The notes: generated from the letters alone by a model not told the origin. DNA of 64,000 nucleotides from Oscillibacter sp. (GCA_022795445.1 JAAWGR010000004.1:1-64000); one strand, 5' to 3'. Counted from the stretch's first letter, positions 18,230 to 29,187 are shown. Made by a program: numbers and translations.

Positions 18230-19372
18230 TTATGCCTGATAGTCCTCCGGCTTCTCCGTCCGCAGACCATACCGCCATTCAATGGCGTCGGCTATCCTTC
18301 GGCACGCATTTCCGTCGCCATAAGGGTTGACCGCATGAGCCATGGCCTCATAGGCGCTTTGATCCCTCAGCAGACGTTCCGCCATAGTCACAATATCGTC
18401 CTGCACTACACCCGCCAGCTTTACTGTACCTGCGGCGACAGCCTCAGGGCGCTCCGTCTCCCGCCGCAGTACCAGCACCGGCTTCCCCAGTGCAGGAGCC
18501 TCTTCCTGCAAACCGCCTGAGTCTGTCAGAACCAGATAACACCGCGCCATCAAATTGTGCATCTCATCAGCGGGAAGCGGGTCAATTAAGTGTACCCGCG
18601 GCGCGCCCCGCAGGTATCGGTCTGCCGCCTCCCGTACCACCGGACTCAGATGGACAGGATAAACCAGTTCTATCTCCTCGTGGCTCTCCGCAACCTGCCG
18701 CAGGGCCAACATGATCTGCTTCATCGGTTCGCCGTAATTCTCCCGCCGGTGGCAGGTGACCAGCAACACTTTTTTCTCTGCATATGGTAGTTTATTCAGA
18801 GCCTCTGTAGAAAACCGATAATCCGGTTGTACAGTGGTTTTTAGTGCGTCGATCACAGTATTGCCTGTGATGAACAAATCCCGTACATGGCCCTCTTTAA
18901 TAAGGTTTTCCCGATTCCCCATGGTAGGGCAAAAATGCATATCAGCAATATTGGATGTCAGCACGCGGTTCATTTCCTCCGGGAATGGAGAAAATTTGTC
19001 GTATGTCCGGAGCCCCGCCTCTACATGGCCCACAGCTACTTGATGGTAAAATGCTGACAAGGCTCCTGCAAAAGTGGTAGAGGTGTCGCCATGGACAAGG
19101 ATCATATCCGGCTTCAAGCGCTCAATGGCCTCGTCCATCCCCAGAAGGCATTTGCTGGTGATACTGGACAGCGTTTGCCGGGGCGTCATGATATCCAGGT
19201 CATAGTCCGGCTGTACACCGAAAACTTCCAAGACGGAATCCAGCATCTGCCGGTGCTGGGCGGTGACACAGCATAGGCTCTCGATACCTGGGCGGGACGC
19301 CAGCTCCTTTACCAGCGGACACATTTTGATTGCCTCCGGCCGCGTGCCAAACACGCTCATAACTCGCAGCAT
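18230..19372 (-). CDS. wecB: UDP-N-acetylglucosamine 2-epimerase (non-hydrolysing)
   Basis: 'VFGTRPEAIKMCPLVKEL', 'VHGDTSTTFAGALSAFYHQVAVGHVEAGLRT', 'LTDSGGLQEEAPALGKPVLVLR'. Confidence 0.93.
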   Translation of the reverse strand: MLRVMSVFGTRPEAIKMCPLVKELASRPGIESLCCVTAQHRQMLDSVLEVFGVQPDYDLDIMTPRQTLSSITSKCLLGMDEAIERLKPDMILVHGDTSTTFAGALSAFYHQVAVGHVEAGLRTYDKFSPFPEEMNRVLTSNIADMHFCPTMGNRENLIKEGHVRDLFITGNTVIDALKTTVQPDYRFSTEALNKLPYAEKKVLLVTCHRRENYGEPMKQIMLALRQVAESHEEIELVYPVHLSPVVREAADRYLRGAPRVHLIDPLPADEMHNLMARCYLVLTDSGGLQEEAPALGKPVLVLRRETERPEAVAAGTVKLAGVVQDDIVTMAERLLRDQSAYEAMAHAVNPYGDGNACRRIADAIEWRYGLRTEKPEDYQA

Positions 19373-19374
19373 TT

Positions 19375-20523
19375 TTATTCCCCCTTTTCCTCGGAACCGC
19401 CCGGCGCGCTCTCGCTTTCCAGTGGCTCCGCCGAATGCTCCCGCAACTCCTCAAATTCCTCTTGCAGCTCGGAACGAAGTTCCTTCGGGAATACCACCCG
19501 CGCCGCTACAAACGCAACAATGCACAGTGCTGCAAAAAACAGCATCGCCTTCTGCTCTCCTCCTGTGGTCAGCACTACCGCGGAGAGGCCCAGAATCGCG
19601 GAAATCACATATAAGGTCGCCACGGCTTGTTTTTGGTTCAACCCCATGTCGATCAGACGGTGGTGAATATGGCCCCGGTCGGCGTGCATAGGGCTTTGCC
19701 CATGAGCAATGCGGCGGATGAAAGCAAAGGTTGTATCAAAAATCGGTAAACCCAAGATCAGGAATGGAACCGCAAAGGAAATCACTGCATAAAACTTGAA
19801 CAGGCCTTGGATAGACATCGTTGCCAGGATATAGCCCAAAAATGTTGCGCCGGTATCACCCATAAACATCTTGGCCGGATTCAAATTGTATGGCATAAAG
19901 CCTACACAGGCCCCTACCAGCGCCGCCATCACGATGGCCACTTGGGCCTCAGAAGCTAACAGGGCGATCACCAGCATGGTGGTTGCCGAAATCGCAGAAA
20001 CGCCGTTGGCGAGACCGTCCAAACCGTCGATCAAGTTTACAGAGTTGGTAATCGCCACAATCCATAGCACCGTAAATGGGATAGACAGCATCCCCAATAC
20101 CCAATAAGGATTATTGGAAAAGACATTGGGATTGGAAAACGCTTGGATGACCACACCATTCATGGCAGGGATTAGCGCCGCAATAATCTGTACCACAAAT
20201 TTCAGCATGGCAGGCAGGGCCATAATATCGTCTACCACACCCAGCACCACAATCACTACAGATCCTAACAGGATACTTTGTAACTGTGCGTTTCCGCGGA
20301 TGTTCACCAGCAGAAGGACGCTGACCATAAAGCCAATAAAAATCGCCAGGCCGCCCAGCCGTGGGATAGGAACCTTATGCATCCGGCGGCTGTCTTTGGG
20401 TACGTCCACCGCACCGATTTTATAGGCGAAGGTCTTCACCACCGGCGTCATCAGAAAGCTGACCATCAGCGCCGCCAACAGCGCAAGGACCACATAGCCG
20501 ATCAGCTGAGTTTCGATTAACAT
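19375..20523 (-). CDS. tagO: Undecaprenyl-phosphate GlcNAc-1-phosphate transferase (MraY/WecA/TagO family)
   Basis: 'DSRRMHKVPIPRLGGLAIFIGF', 'NSVNLIDGLDGLANG', 'MFMGDTGATFLGY', 'DRGHIHHRL'; start set at MLIETQ. Confidence 0.92.
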   Translation of the reverse strand: MLIETQLIGYVVLALLAALMVSFLMTPVVKTFAYKIGAVDVPKDSRRMHKVPIPRLGGLAIFIGFMVSVLLLVNIRGNAQLQSILLGSVVIVVLGVVDDIMALPAMLKFVVQIIAALIPAMNGVVIQAFSNPNVFSNNPYWVLGMLSIPFTVLWIVAITNSVNLIDGLDGLANGVSAISATTMLVIALLASEAQVAIVMAALVGACVGFMPYNLNPAKMFMGDTGATFLGYILATMSIQGLFKFYAVISFAVPFLILGLPIFDTTFAFIRRIAHGQSPMHADRGHIHHRLIDMGLNQKQAVATLYVISAILGLSAVVLTTGGEQKAMLFFAALCIVAFVAARVVFPKELRSELQEEFEELREHSAEPLESESAPGGSEEKGE

Positions 20524-20536
20524 TCTTTCGATCTCC

Positions 20537-21538
20537 TTAGCGGGGCAGCAACCCGACTTTTTTATACACCTTACCCAGCGTCCGGTTGGCAACATACGCA
20601 GCCCGCTCCGCACCGGAACGGTACACGCTTTCCAGGTACGCCTTATCTGCCAGAAGACGCTCCGTTTCTTCCCGGATGGGGCGCAGCAGTTCCACAACCG
20701 CTTCGCCTACAACCTTTTTAAAGTCGCCGTAGCCCTTGCCGGCAAACTCCGTCTCAATGGCTTCGAAGCTCCGGCCTGTAGCGGCGGCGTAAATCTGCAT
20801 CAGGTTCGACACACCAGGTTTCTCTGCCGGGGCGTACCGGACGCACCGCTCCGTGTCGCTGTCTGTGACAGCGCGTTTAAATTTACGCATGACGTCCTCT
20901 GGTTTCTCCATCAGGAATACGCACCCCTCCGGCTGAGACTTACTCATCTTGCAGGACGGTGCGCCCAAACTCATGATCCGGGCCCCTATTTTTGCGATAT
21001 AGGGTTCCGGAATCTTGAACACATTGCCGTAAATCCCGTTGAACCGCCCCGCAATATCACGGCAGATTTCTACATGCTGCCTTTGGTCATCTCCTACGGG
21101 CACAAGATCCGCCTGGTAAAGCAAAATATCCGCAGCCATCAAGGCTGGATAGGTGAAGAGCCCTGCGTTGATATTATCGGAGTTCTTCGCGGATTTATCC
21201 TTGAACTGGGTCATTCGGCTAAGCTCTCCAAACATGGTGTAGCAGTCCAGCACCCACCCCAACTGGCTGTGGGCTGGAACATGGGACTGGATAAACAATA
21301 CGCACTTCTCCGGGTCCAACCCACAGGCAATATACTGAGCCAGCAGGGTCAGGGTACGCTTACGCAGCTCCGCTGGTTCCTGGCGCACCGTGATAGTATG
21401 CAAATCCGCCAAGAAAAAATAGCAGTCAAACATATCAATCATCTCCGGCCAGTGGCACAGGGGCCCTAGGTAGTTCCCCAGGTGAAGCTGCCCACTGGGC
21501 TGGATGCCGCTTAACATTCTTTTCTTCGTATTTTCCAT
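20537..21538 (-). CDS. trpS: Tryptophanyl-tRNA synthetase
   Basis: 'MLSGIQPSGQLHLGNYLGPL', 'SCKMSKSQPEGCVFL' (KMSKS). Confidence 0.95.
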   Translation of the reverse strand: MENTKKRMLSGIQPSGQLHLGNYLGPLCHWPEMIDMFDCYFFLADLHTITVRQEPAELRKRTLTLLAQYIACGLDPEKCVLFIQSHVPAHSQLGWVLDCYTMFGELSRMTQFKDKSAKNSDNINAGLFTYPALMAADILLYQADLVPVGDDQRQHVEICRDIAGRFNGIYGNVFKIPEPYIAKIGARIMSLGAPSCKMSKSQPEGCVFLMEKPEDVMRKFKRAVTDSDTERCVRYAPAEKPGVSNLMQIYAAATGRSFEAIETEFAGKGYGDFKKVVGEAVVELLRPIREETERLLADKAYLESVYRSGAERAAYVANRTLGKVYKKVGLLPR

Positions 21539-21680
21539 TTTGTATACCCCAATCTTCTGCCCCGGCAAACCGGGACGCAATTAACCCTTTTATCGTAGCA
21601 CAAACAATGGAAAAGTGCAATCCACAATCTTTGCTCCGTCTTGAGATTTTCTTGCAGCTGCTTCCCCTGATAATCAAAAG

Positions 21681-21708
21681 GGCAGTTACCCATTCCTGGA
21701 TAACTGCC
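21681..21708 (-). terminator. Intrinsic terminator of the gtrA/GT2 operon
   Basis: On minus strand GGCAGTTATCC-AGGAAT-GGGTAACTGCC-CTTTTGATT. Confidence 0.65.
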
Positions 21709-21858
21709 TGCTTATATCAATTTTAGCCGCTCCTCTAGCATACTTCTTGGATGTTTGAGAAAATAGAATGGGGCGGCTTTTTCTTACAATACATAATTTT
21801 ATCAATGAAAACCAGTCCATCCAAAATCCCGGTTTTGCGCTGATTATAGTCCAACGCG

Positions 21859-22263
21859 TCAGTGTTTGCTTTTGCGGAATGCGAAAAAACGCTGGCCCAT
21901 GTAGTTCAGCGTTGTATACAGCACCATGCCGCACAGTTTGCTTGCCCGTTCAAACCAAATCAGCGGCACCGCCGTATGCTCTGGCGGACGAATCAGCAGG
22001 CGGGCAATGCCGTAACCCAGAACGTAACAAACTACTACATTAACGGCAAATTTCCCCGCCGATTTCCAAAAATCCTCCTCACTGCGGAAAGTAAAGTAGC
22101 GGTTCAGGAAGAAACTCATAACGGCACCTGCTACATAAGCGATTGCTGTGGAAGGCCAATAACCCAGCCCCTCCAGCAAAAACATCAGCGCCATAGATAG
22201 CAAGGTGTTTCCTACGCCGACTACCAAAAACCGTACCAGGCTGCTGTTAAGAATCTGTTTCAT
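21859..22263 (-). CDS. GtrA family membrane protein
   Basis: 'LVRFLVVGVGNTLLSMALMFLLEGLGYWPSTAIAYVAGAVMSFFLNRYFTF'. Confidence 0.85.
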   Translation of the reverse strand: MKQILNSSLVRFLVVGVGNTLLSMALMFLLEGLGYWPSTAIAYVAGAVMSFFLNRYFTFRSEEDFWKSAGKFAVNVVVCYVLGYGIARLLIRPPEHTAVPLIWFERASKLCGMVLYTTLNYMGQRFFAFRKSKH

Positions 22264-23212
22264 CCGTATCCTCCAAAAGCTCCTGGATCAAAAACCGGGG
22301 CCGTGCTTTCGTCTCCAGATAGATTTTTCCCACGTATTCGCCAATCACGCCCAGAGACAACAGAATCAGCCCTCCAATAGCCCATACAGAGCATATCACG
22401 CTGGCCCAACCGATAATCGTTGCCCCCGTGGCCCAGCGATAGATGCTGTAAATCAGCATCAGGATAGAGATCAGGAAAATCAGGAACCCCAAACCTGTCA
22501 CCATCCGGATGGGCCGGGTGGAAAGACTCGTAATGCCTTCCAGGGCAAATGCCAACATTTTCTTTAAGGGATACTTGCTCTCCCCTGCGAATCGTTCGCC
22601 GCGCTCATACTCCACTACGCCAGTGTTGTAGCCGATCATTGGCACAATGCCCCGCAAAAACAGGTTGACTTCCCGGAATTCCGCCAGCCCCTCCAAGGCA
22701 CGGCGAGACATCAAACGGTAATCCGCGTGGTTGAACACCGTCTCTGCACCCATACAATCCATCATCCGGTAAAATGCTTCCGCAGTGAAGCGTTTAAAAA
22801 AGGTATCCTTTTTCCGCGATGACCGCACACCATATACGATGTCGCACCCCTCTGCATAACGTTCCAGCATCCCGTCCACTGCGTCGATGTCGTCCTGGAG
22901 ATCCGCGTCCATGGAAACCGCTGCGTCACAACGGTCCTTGGCTGTCATTAAACCTGCCAGCAGAGCGTTTTGGTGCCCCCGGTTCCGGGAGAGATTCGCA
23001 CCTAAGAACCGGGAATCTTTTTCATGCAGCTCCTGGATCAGCGCCCAAGTTTTATCCTTTGAACCATCGTTGACAAACAACACCCGGCTCTCCGGGGTAA
23101 TCTTTCCCGCTGCCGTCAGAGCCGACAGCTTGTCCCCCAGACGGCGGGATGTCTCCGGCAATACAGCCTCTTCATTATAGCAGGGAACAACAATATATAA
23201 TGTATCCGCCAT
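22247..23212 (-). CDS. Glycosyltransferase family 2 (polyprenol-phosphate glycosyltransferase, GtrB-like)
   Basis: 'LYIVVPCYNEEAVLPETSRRL', 'AAVSMDADLQDDIDAVDGML', two C-terminal TMs. Confidence 0.9.
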   Translation of the reverse strand: MADTLYIVVPCYNEEAVLPETSRRLGDKLSALTAAGKITPESRVLFVNDGSKDKTWALIQELHEKDSRFLGANLSRNRGHQNALLAGLMTAKDRCDAAVSMDADLQDDIDAVDGMLERYAEGCDIVYGVRSSRKKDTFFKRFTAEAFYRMMDCMGAETVFNHADYRLMSRRALEGLAEFREVNLFLRGIVPMIGYNTGVVEYERGERFAGESKYPLKKMLAFALEGITSLSTRPIRMVTGLGFLIFLISILMLIYSIYRWATGATIIGWASVICSVWAIGGLILLSLGVIGEYVGKIYLETKARPRFLIQELLEDTDETDS

Positions 23213-23215
23213 TCT

Positions 23216-24649
23216 TTAACATCCTCTTTTCTCTGCCACGTTTCGGTACAAGGCAAACTGTCCAATCAAAATGAACATTGGTATCAGGGAATAATGGTAT
23301 CGCGGGGCTACTTCTACCAGCATTTGGGCCAGCGTCAACCCCAGCACATACAGCGGAAGCAACAGGGCAATATTCCCCTCGCTTCGCATACACAGACACA
23401 ATCCCCCTAACACTGCCAGAAGCAGAAGCAGGTAATAATAAGCATTGCAAAGGAAGGTAAACAATGCCTGATGGTTCAATACAGTCGCAGAATATCGCAC
23501 ACAAGCCGCGTCGCTGCCCAGGAACGTCCGCAGCTTTTGCACCATCAAACTGGGAATACGCACCTCCCCAGAGGTGATACGCGTTTTAGCTTCCGACAGC
23601 ATCTGCTCTTGCGCCCACTGCGCCGTAGCACCCGGCTGGTCACTGTAGTAGTACAGCAAATCGCTGTCCGCCTGGTTCCACGTCCCGGCTGATTCCGGAT
23701 TGAAACCTACCAAGATATTATATCCCGGCGTACTGGACGGTTCCTGCCCAATGCGATGGGCAAGATTCGCGTTCCAAAGCGGAGCTGTGCCAAAGTAAAC
23801 CGCGAGAAGAAGCACCAGACAAGGAAACCAGCAAACGATACCCTTGCGGCCCTTCAGTCCGCCCAGGGCGAACAGCCAGATCAACAGGGCAATGATTGGA
23901 ATTGCTGCAATCGGACGGCTTCCGTTGATGAACCGCAGAAGCAGGCCGCCTATAACCCCCACCGCAGCTCCCCATACCGCCGGCCAGCTCATCGCCTGGC
24001 AGGTACAGGAAAATTCCGTCATCAACAACAGGAATCCCAACAGCATCGTCGTATAATAGGGTTCGGAGAGAACCATGCTGTTATAGATGGTTTGAGAAGG
24101 GCAGAATGTCCAGAGCAGAAATGCTGAAATCCCCGCCTCCAAGTTCAGCCACCGCCAACCGAGGCGGAACAATAACACCCCTGAACAGACCGACAACAGA
24201 ACATTGATCCATGGCGCCAACAACTCCCCCGAGCCGAACAGCCGCACAAACCAGCTCAGAAAGCTGGCATAGCCGAAGATATGGGGAAATAAGGCAATAT
24301 ATCGCCCGTTGTATATGGTTTCCCGCGCTGCAAGGGAGTTTGCACACTGCCAGAAGGTAGCATAGTCTCCAGCGGGCTCCAAACGCACCAGAACTATCCA
24401 TGCGGCTTTCACAAGGGCGCAGAGCAGCACCAACAGCAATCCAGCGCGGAGCACCCCCTGCTTGGAAAGAAGTTTTGTAATGCGTGGCAGCACCAAAAAC
24501 GCTAACACCCCAACTGCAACCGCGACACCTAAAGCAGCAAGATTTTTCAGTCCGGCAGTTGCCCCAAGCAGCAGACCACAGGATGTTATGCCGATGTATA
24601 GGGCCAGCATACACCGCCCCAGCAAAGCGAAAACGCCGTCAAACCTCAA
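23216..24649 (-). CDS. Polytopic membrane glycosyltransferase-like protein (GT39/ArnT-like)
   Basis: 477 aa with many TMs, adjacent to GT2/GtrA. Confidence 0.65.
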   Translation of the reverse strand: MRFDGVFALLGRCMLALYIGITSCGLLLGATAGLKNLAALGVAVAVGVLAFLVLPRITKLLSKQGVLRAGLLLVLLCALVKAAWIVLVRLEPAGDYATFWQCANSLAARETIYNGRYIALFPHIFGYASFLSWFVRLFGSGELLAPWINVLLSVCSGVLLFRLGWRWLNLEAGISAFLLWTFCPSQTIYNSMVLSEPYYTTMLLGFLLLMTEFSCTCQAMSWPAVWGAAVGVIGGLLLRFINGSRPIAAIPIIALLIWLFALGGLKGRKGIVCWFPCLVLLLAVYFGTAPLWNANLAHRIGQEPSSTPGYNILVGFNPESAGTWNQADSDLLYYYSDQPGATAQWAQEQMLSEAKTRITSGEVRIPSLMVQKLRTFLGSDAACVRYSATVLNHQALFTFLCNAYYYLLLLLAVLGGLCLCMRSEGNIALLLPLYVLGLTLAQMLVEVAPRYHYSLIPMFILIGQFALYRNVAEKRGC

Positions 24650-24849
24650 CGCTTATTCCCCTCCTTTATTGGTTGAATATGGCTATTATAGCCCCTTTCT
24701 CGCAGAATTGCAATGCCTACAAGCAGGTGTTCCTTTTAACTTTTATGTTGTTGAAACTGGATACTGGCGATTTAGCCGACGGCTCCTTGTCTTTCCAAAC
24801 GGTCCATGCTATAATCTGAACCATACATTGGGTTTATGGGGGAATCATT

Positions 24850-25500
24850 ATGCTTGAGAAAATGGCTGCGTTTTTTGAAAACAGGCTTACAGGTTATGAT
24901 GAACACATGTTGACCGTAATTGAAGGGGCGGTAGAATTCTACAAATTCACAGCAGCACAATTACCTTCCACAGAACGCTGCGCCATCCTGGATTTAGGCT
25001 GCGGGACGGGGCTTGAGTTAGAAGAGTATTTTGCTTTGAATCCTTCCGCGAACATTACGGGAATCGATCTATCGGACGGAATGCTGTCTGCGCTTGAAAA
25101 TAAATTTCCGTATCAGAAGCTGGATTTGATCTGTGGCTCTTACTTTGATGTACCATTCGGGAAGAACCGGTTTGATGCCGCGGTTTCTGTTGAATCACTT
25201 CACCACTTTCCAGCTGAGCAAAAACGGTCTCTTTATAAAAAGCTTTGTGATTCCCTGAAAGCAGGCAGCTATTTTATCCTCACAGATTATTTTGCAGAAA
25301 GTGAATCGCTTGAACGGGAATATTTCGAAAATCTTCGGCAGTTAAAATCTGAGCAAGGCATCTTCGATCACGAATTTTATCATTTTGATACGCCGCTTAC
25401 TGTTGAACATGAAAGAATGGTTTTGAAATCGGCTGGTTTTTCACAGTGTGAAATATTGAAAAAATGGGGGACAACACATACGATAAAAGCAATTAAATAA
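24850..25500 (+). CDS. Class I SAM-dependent methyltransferase
   Basis: 'CAILDLGCGTGLELEEYFALNPSANITGIDLSDGMLSALENKF'. Confidence 0.85.
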   Translation: MLEKMAAFFENRLTGYDEHMLTVIEGAVEFYKFTAAQLPSTERCAILDLGCGTGLELEEYFALNPSANITGIDLSDGMLSALENKFPYQKLDLICGSYFDVPFGKNRFDAAVSVESLHHFPAEQKRSLYKKLCDSLKAGSYFILTDYFAESESLEREYFENLRQLKSEQGIFDHEFYHFDTPLTVEHERMVLKSAGFSQCEILKKWGTTHTIKAIK

Positions 25501-25544
25501 AATTATAATGGATAACTACCTATTTCGCCAAGAACTATAGAATG

Positions 25545-25567
25545 GCCCGGCAGCAAAACTGCCGGGC
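25545..25567. terminator. Hairpin between convergent methyltransferase and ftsK genes
   Basis: GCCCGGCAG-CAAAA-CTGCCGGGC. Confidence 0.65.
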
Positions 25568-25577
25568 TATAAGTGTT

Positions 25578-28292
25578 TTATAGGGATTCTTCTTCATTGG
25601 GAGGGTCTATCTCCTCCCGGCTGCCCATTTGCATCTCCTGCCATTGGGCACGGGTAATCAGCACATCCCGCGCCTTGGAACCGACATAAGGTCCAATGTA
25701 GCCCTTTTGCTCCAATTGATCGATCAGGCGGCCTGCGCGGTTATAGTGGATGCGCAGCCTCCGCATCAGCATAGATACTGATGCGCTCCCTGCCTCCAAA
25801 ATCACCTCTACCGCCGCATCCAACAGTTCATCGTGGGGCTCTTTATCCGATTCTGCCGCGGGACTCTTGCTGCCGCCCCCCTTCTCTTGTACAGATTCCT
25901 CAATCTTCGCAATCACTTCATCGGAATAATGGGTCTCGCCGGACTGTTTCACAAAAGCAACCACCCGGTCAATCTCCTCCGGTGAGATAAAGCAGCCCTG
26001 TACACGGGTATGGCGGCCAGCTCCCAGGGGCGCATACAACATATCGCCGCGGCCTACCAGCTTTTCCGCGCCGGTTTCATCCAGGATAATTCGGGAATCA
26101 ATAGACGATGCCACCGCAAATGCAATCCGGCTGGGGATGTTACCCTTGATGACGCCGGTGATAACGTCCGTAGACGGCCGCTGGGTCGCGATGACCAGGT
26201 GAATTCCAGCGGCACGCCCCATCTGTGCTACACGGTAGATGGAATCTTCCACTTCTTTCCCAGCCACAATCATCAAGTCCGCCAGCTCGTCGATGACTAC
26301 CACAATGGCAGGCATGTGCTCCATATCTTCCCGGCTGTCCGCAATACGGTTGTACTCCTCCAGTTTTTTGACGCTCAGTTCCTTGAAGGTAGAATACCGC
26401 TTGTTCATCTCATAAACCGCCCATTGCAGTGCACCGGCAGCTTTCTTTGCGTCCGTCACCACAGGGATAAGCAGATGCGGAATGCCATTGTACGGCGCCA
26501 GCTCCACCTGCTTCGGGTCTACCATGATGAAGCGCACTTCCTCTGGTGTAGACTTGTACAAAAGGCTGATGATCAGCGAGTTTGTGCAGACGGATTTGCC
26601 GGAACCCGTCGTACCTGCGATCAGCACATGGGGCAATGCATTGATGTCCCCTACAATGTTCCGCCCGCCGATGTCCCGCCCCAACGCAAATGCCGTTTGG
26701 GAGGGGTGCTCGATGAACTCCCGAGACTCGATCACATCCCGGATCAAAACCGGCGTCACCTGCTTGTTCGGCACCTCAATGCCCACCACGGAACTCTTGT
26801 CCGGAACTGGCGCAATCCGCACGCCTGCTGCGCCCAGCGCCAGGGCAATATCGTCGGACAAGTTGGTGATTTTTGACAGCTTCACACCACGGCTTAACAC
26901 AAATTCATAACGTGTGATGGACGGGCCATGGATCACATCCCCAGGCGTTGCATCTACATTGAAACTTGCCAACGTTTCTGCCAGCCGCCGGGAATTGTTG
27001 CGCAGCTCTGCGCCTGCCTCAATGTGGTTCTCCCCACGGTTTTCCTTCAGCAGGGTTATGGTTGGGAATTGATAGTCACCGTCGCTGCTGGCTAGTTTCT
27101 GCCGGATTTCCGCCTCCACCTCGGCAGTCTGCTTCGCCACCTCCCGCGCAGTTTCAGCCTTGCTGCCCCGCAAACTGGCTGGCTCTGGAATGATAATCCT
27201 CGGTTCCGGTGCAGGAGCGGGTTCTGGCTCTGGAATGGGAGTAGGTTCTGGTTCCGGCTCTTGTTCTGTCACTGCTACAGGTATGGACGGTTCCGGAGTG
27301 GGCAATTCCGGAATATCGTATTCCGTTCCGTCTGTCTTCGGTGCTGGAGGCCACACAACCTCCGGCTTTGGCGCAGGAGGAAACCATGGGTCATGTTGGG
27401 GCACCGGTATCTTTGCCGCAGGCTCCGCCGGAGCTGGAATGGAAGCAGAACGCTCCGGCTTCTTCGGCGGCGGTTCCGGGATGGATGGCTCCGGCATCGG
27501 GGCAAGAAGGACTTCATCTGGTGTACGCTGCTGGTCCGATTTGTGTTTAAAGAAGCTGGTGAAGCGGCCAGGTTCCTTCTTTTGCGGCTTGGGCGGCTCC
27601 TCGCCGTCCAGGGGAATGTCGATCTGCGGCTTTGCTGCAGTGCGGCGTTTTGGAGGGTCGGTCTGCGTGACATGGATACTGGCGCGGGACGGCTCCTCCT
27701 CATCATATTCATACGGCACACGCTGACGGTGTTTCTCTGCCAGGAGGGCCAATGCAAGCCGTAGGGCAATCAGCAGCAGCACCACAAAAAGGACGGTAAA
27801 CAAAATTACCGATGCCAGCTTGGAGAACACAGCTACGCAGGCGTTTGCCAGCACACCCGAGATTGCTCCGCCAGACTTCAGCGCAATACCATCGCCCCAG
27901 ATGCTGCCCAGCATGGTAAAAAAGGATGGTTCATAGATTTCCTTGCAGAACGCCATATGCACCAGAGAGCCAAACAGCACTGGCAGCAGCAGTGAACAGG
28001 TGACACGAAGCTGGACGGGCCGTCCACGGTGGAACAACAGGATCATCCCAGCAATCAGCAGGGATGGGCCCGCAATCCAGTAGCCATAGCCGAAGAGGCC
28101 TTTGATCAGCTTGGCTAACCAGTCGATAAACAAAGCGTTGATGCCAAAGTAACTAACCAGGACGCACAACGTCAGCACAAATAAAACACCTGCTCCGACT
28201 TCCCGGCGGATGGGCTGCTTTTGTGGCGCTTTTCTTGCACCGCCGGATTTCGATTTTCCAGCGGCAGATTTCTTACGTGATGAGGAAGCCAC
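25578..28292 (-). CDS. ftsK: DNA translocase FtsK/SpoIIIE
   Basis: 4 TM N-term, P/E-rich linker, 'HVLIAGTTGSGKSVCTNSLIISLL', gamma winged helix 'SVSMLMRRLRIHYNRAGRLIDQLEQKGYIGP'. Confidence 0.95.
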   Translation of the reverse strand: MASSSRKKSAAGKSKSGGARKAPQKQPIRREVGAGVLFVLTLCVLVSYFGINALFIDWLAKLIKGLFGYGYWIAGPSLLIAGMILLFHRGRPVQLRVTCSLLLPVLFGSLVHMAFCKEIYEPSFFTMLGSIWGDGIALKSGGAISGVLANACVAVFSKLASVILFTVLFVVLLLIALRLALALLAEKHRQRVPYEYDEEEPSRASIHVTQTDPPKRRTAAKPQIDIPLDGEEPPKPQKKEPGRFTSFFKHKSDQQRTPDEVLLAPMPEPSIPEPPPKKPERSASIPAPAEPAAKIPVPQHDPWFPPAPKPEVVWPPAPKTDGTEYDIPELPTPEPSIPVAVTEQEPEPEPTPIPEPEPAPAPEPRIIIPEPASLRGSKAETAREVAKQTAEVEAEIRQKLASSDGDYQFPTITLLKENRGENHIEAGAELRNNSRRLAETLASFNVDATPGDVIHGPSITRYEFVLSRGVKLSKITNLSDDIALALGAAGVRIAPVPDKSSVVGIEVPNKQVTPVLIRDVIESREFIEHPSQTAFALGRDIGGRNIVGDINALPHVLIAGTTGSGKSVCTNSLIISLLYKSTPEEVRFIMVDPKQVELAPYNGIPHLLIPVVTDAKKAAGALQWAVYEMNKRYSTFKELSVKKLEEYNRIADSREDMEHMPAIVVVIDELADLMIVAGKEVEDSIYRVAQMGRAAGIHLVIATQRPSTDVITGVIKGNIPSRIAFAVASSIDSRIILDETGAEKLVGRGDMLYAPLGAGRHTRVQGCFISPEEIDRVVAFVKQSGETHYSDEVIAKIEESVQEKGGGSKSPAAESDKEPHDELLDAAVEVILEAGSASVSMLMRRLRIHYNRAGRLIDQLEQKGYIGPYVGSKARDVLITRAQWQEMQMGSREEIDPPNEEESL

Positions 28293-28341
28293 GGTACGTA
28301 CCTCCTGAATGTAAATGGTATAAAGTGAAACAGGGGCCGGA

Positions 28342-29187
28342 TTATTTCTGGGTGAAAATCAAGGCCATTGTAATGATTCCAGCAAGCCAGCAGTAGTAGG
28401 CGAAGAAACCAAACTTTCCCTTGCTGGCCACAAACTTCAAAAGCCAAATGCAGGCATAACCCACAACCGCGGATACCAGCACGCCCACCAGATAAACAGG
28501 GACCTCTTCCCAAAGGATGCCAGCCTCCAGTGCATCCTTGAGGCTCAGAAGATTCGCACCCAGGATGGCCGGGATGGACATCAGGAAGGAATAGCGGACG
28601 GCAAACTTCCGGTCAAAGCCCATGAAGCAGCCCGCTGTAATGGTGGTGCCAGAGCGGGAGATGCCAGGACAGGTGGCAATCGCCTGGCCGACGCCTACAA
28701 CCAGCACATCCAGCAGGGATGCAGACTTTTCCGTCTTGCGGCCCCGGCCCACATGGTCGCTGGCAAACAGCAAACAGCCTGTTACCAGCAGAGCGCCTGC
28801 TACAAAATACATATTGTCACCCAAACCAGATACGGCGTCTTTGATAGGCAGTACCGCAAAAAGCGGCAGAGTGCCGACGATAATCAGGATAATCATGCGG
28901 CGGGCCGCCGGAACCGGCGTCGGCGTTGTCCGGTGGATCAAATCGCTCACACCCATGAAAAATTCCAGGATCATATCCCGGATATCCGCCCAATAGGCGG
29001 CAAACACCGCCGCCAAGGTTCCCAAGTGCAGCAGGACATCGAAAAACTCCGGGACCTTCGATGCGTCGGAAATGTTCAGCAAATGTTCGGCAATCGCCAA
29101 ATGTCCAGAACTGGAGACTGGCAGGAATTCTGTCACGCCCTGGATAATCCCCAGCAGAATGGATGAAAGCAGCGTCAACCTTCTCAC
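28342..29187 (-). CDS. uppP: Undecaprenyl-diphosphate phosphatase
   Basis: 'GIIQGVTEFLPVSSSGHLAIAEHLL', 'CPGISRSGTTITAGCFMG'. Confidence 0.95.
   Translation of the reverse strand: MRRLTLLSSILLGIIQGVTEFLPVSSSGHLAIAEHLLNISDASKVPEFFDVLLHLGTLAAVFAAYWADIRDMILEFFMGVSDLIHRTTPTPVPAARRMIILIIVGTLPLFAVLPIKDAVSGLGDNMYFVAGALLVTGCLLFASDHVGRGRKTEKSASLLDVLVVGVGQAIATCPGISRSGTTITAGCFMGFDRKFAVRYSFLMSIPAILGANLLSLKDALEAGILWEEVPVYLVGVLVSAVVGYACIWLLKFVASKGKFGFFAYYCWLAGIITMALIFTQK

Noticed and set aside
21539-21760. T-box leader for trpS
   Set aside because: No GGGTGGNACCGCG-like antiterminator on the minus strand upstream of trpS.
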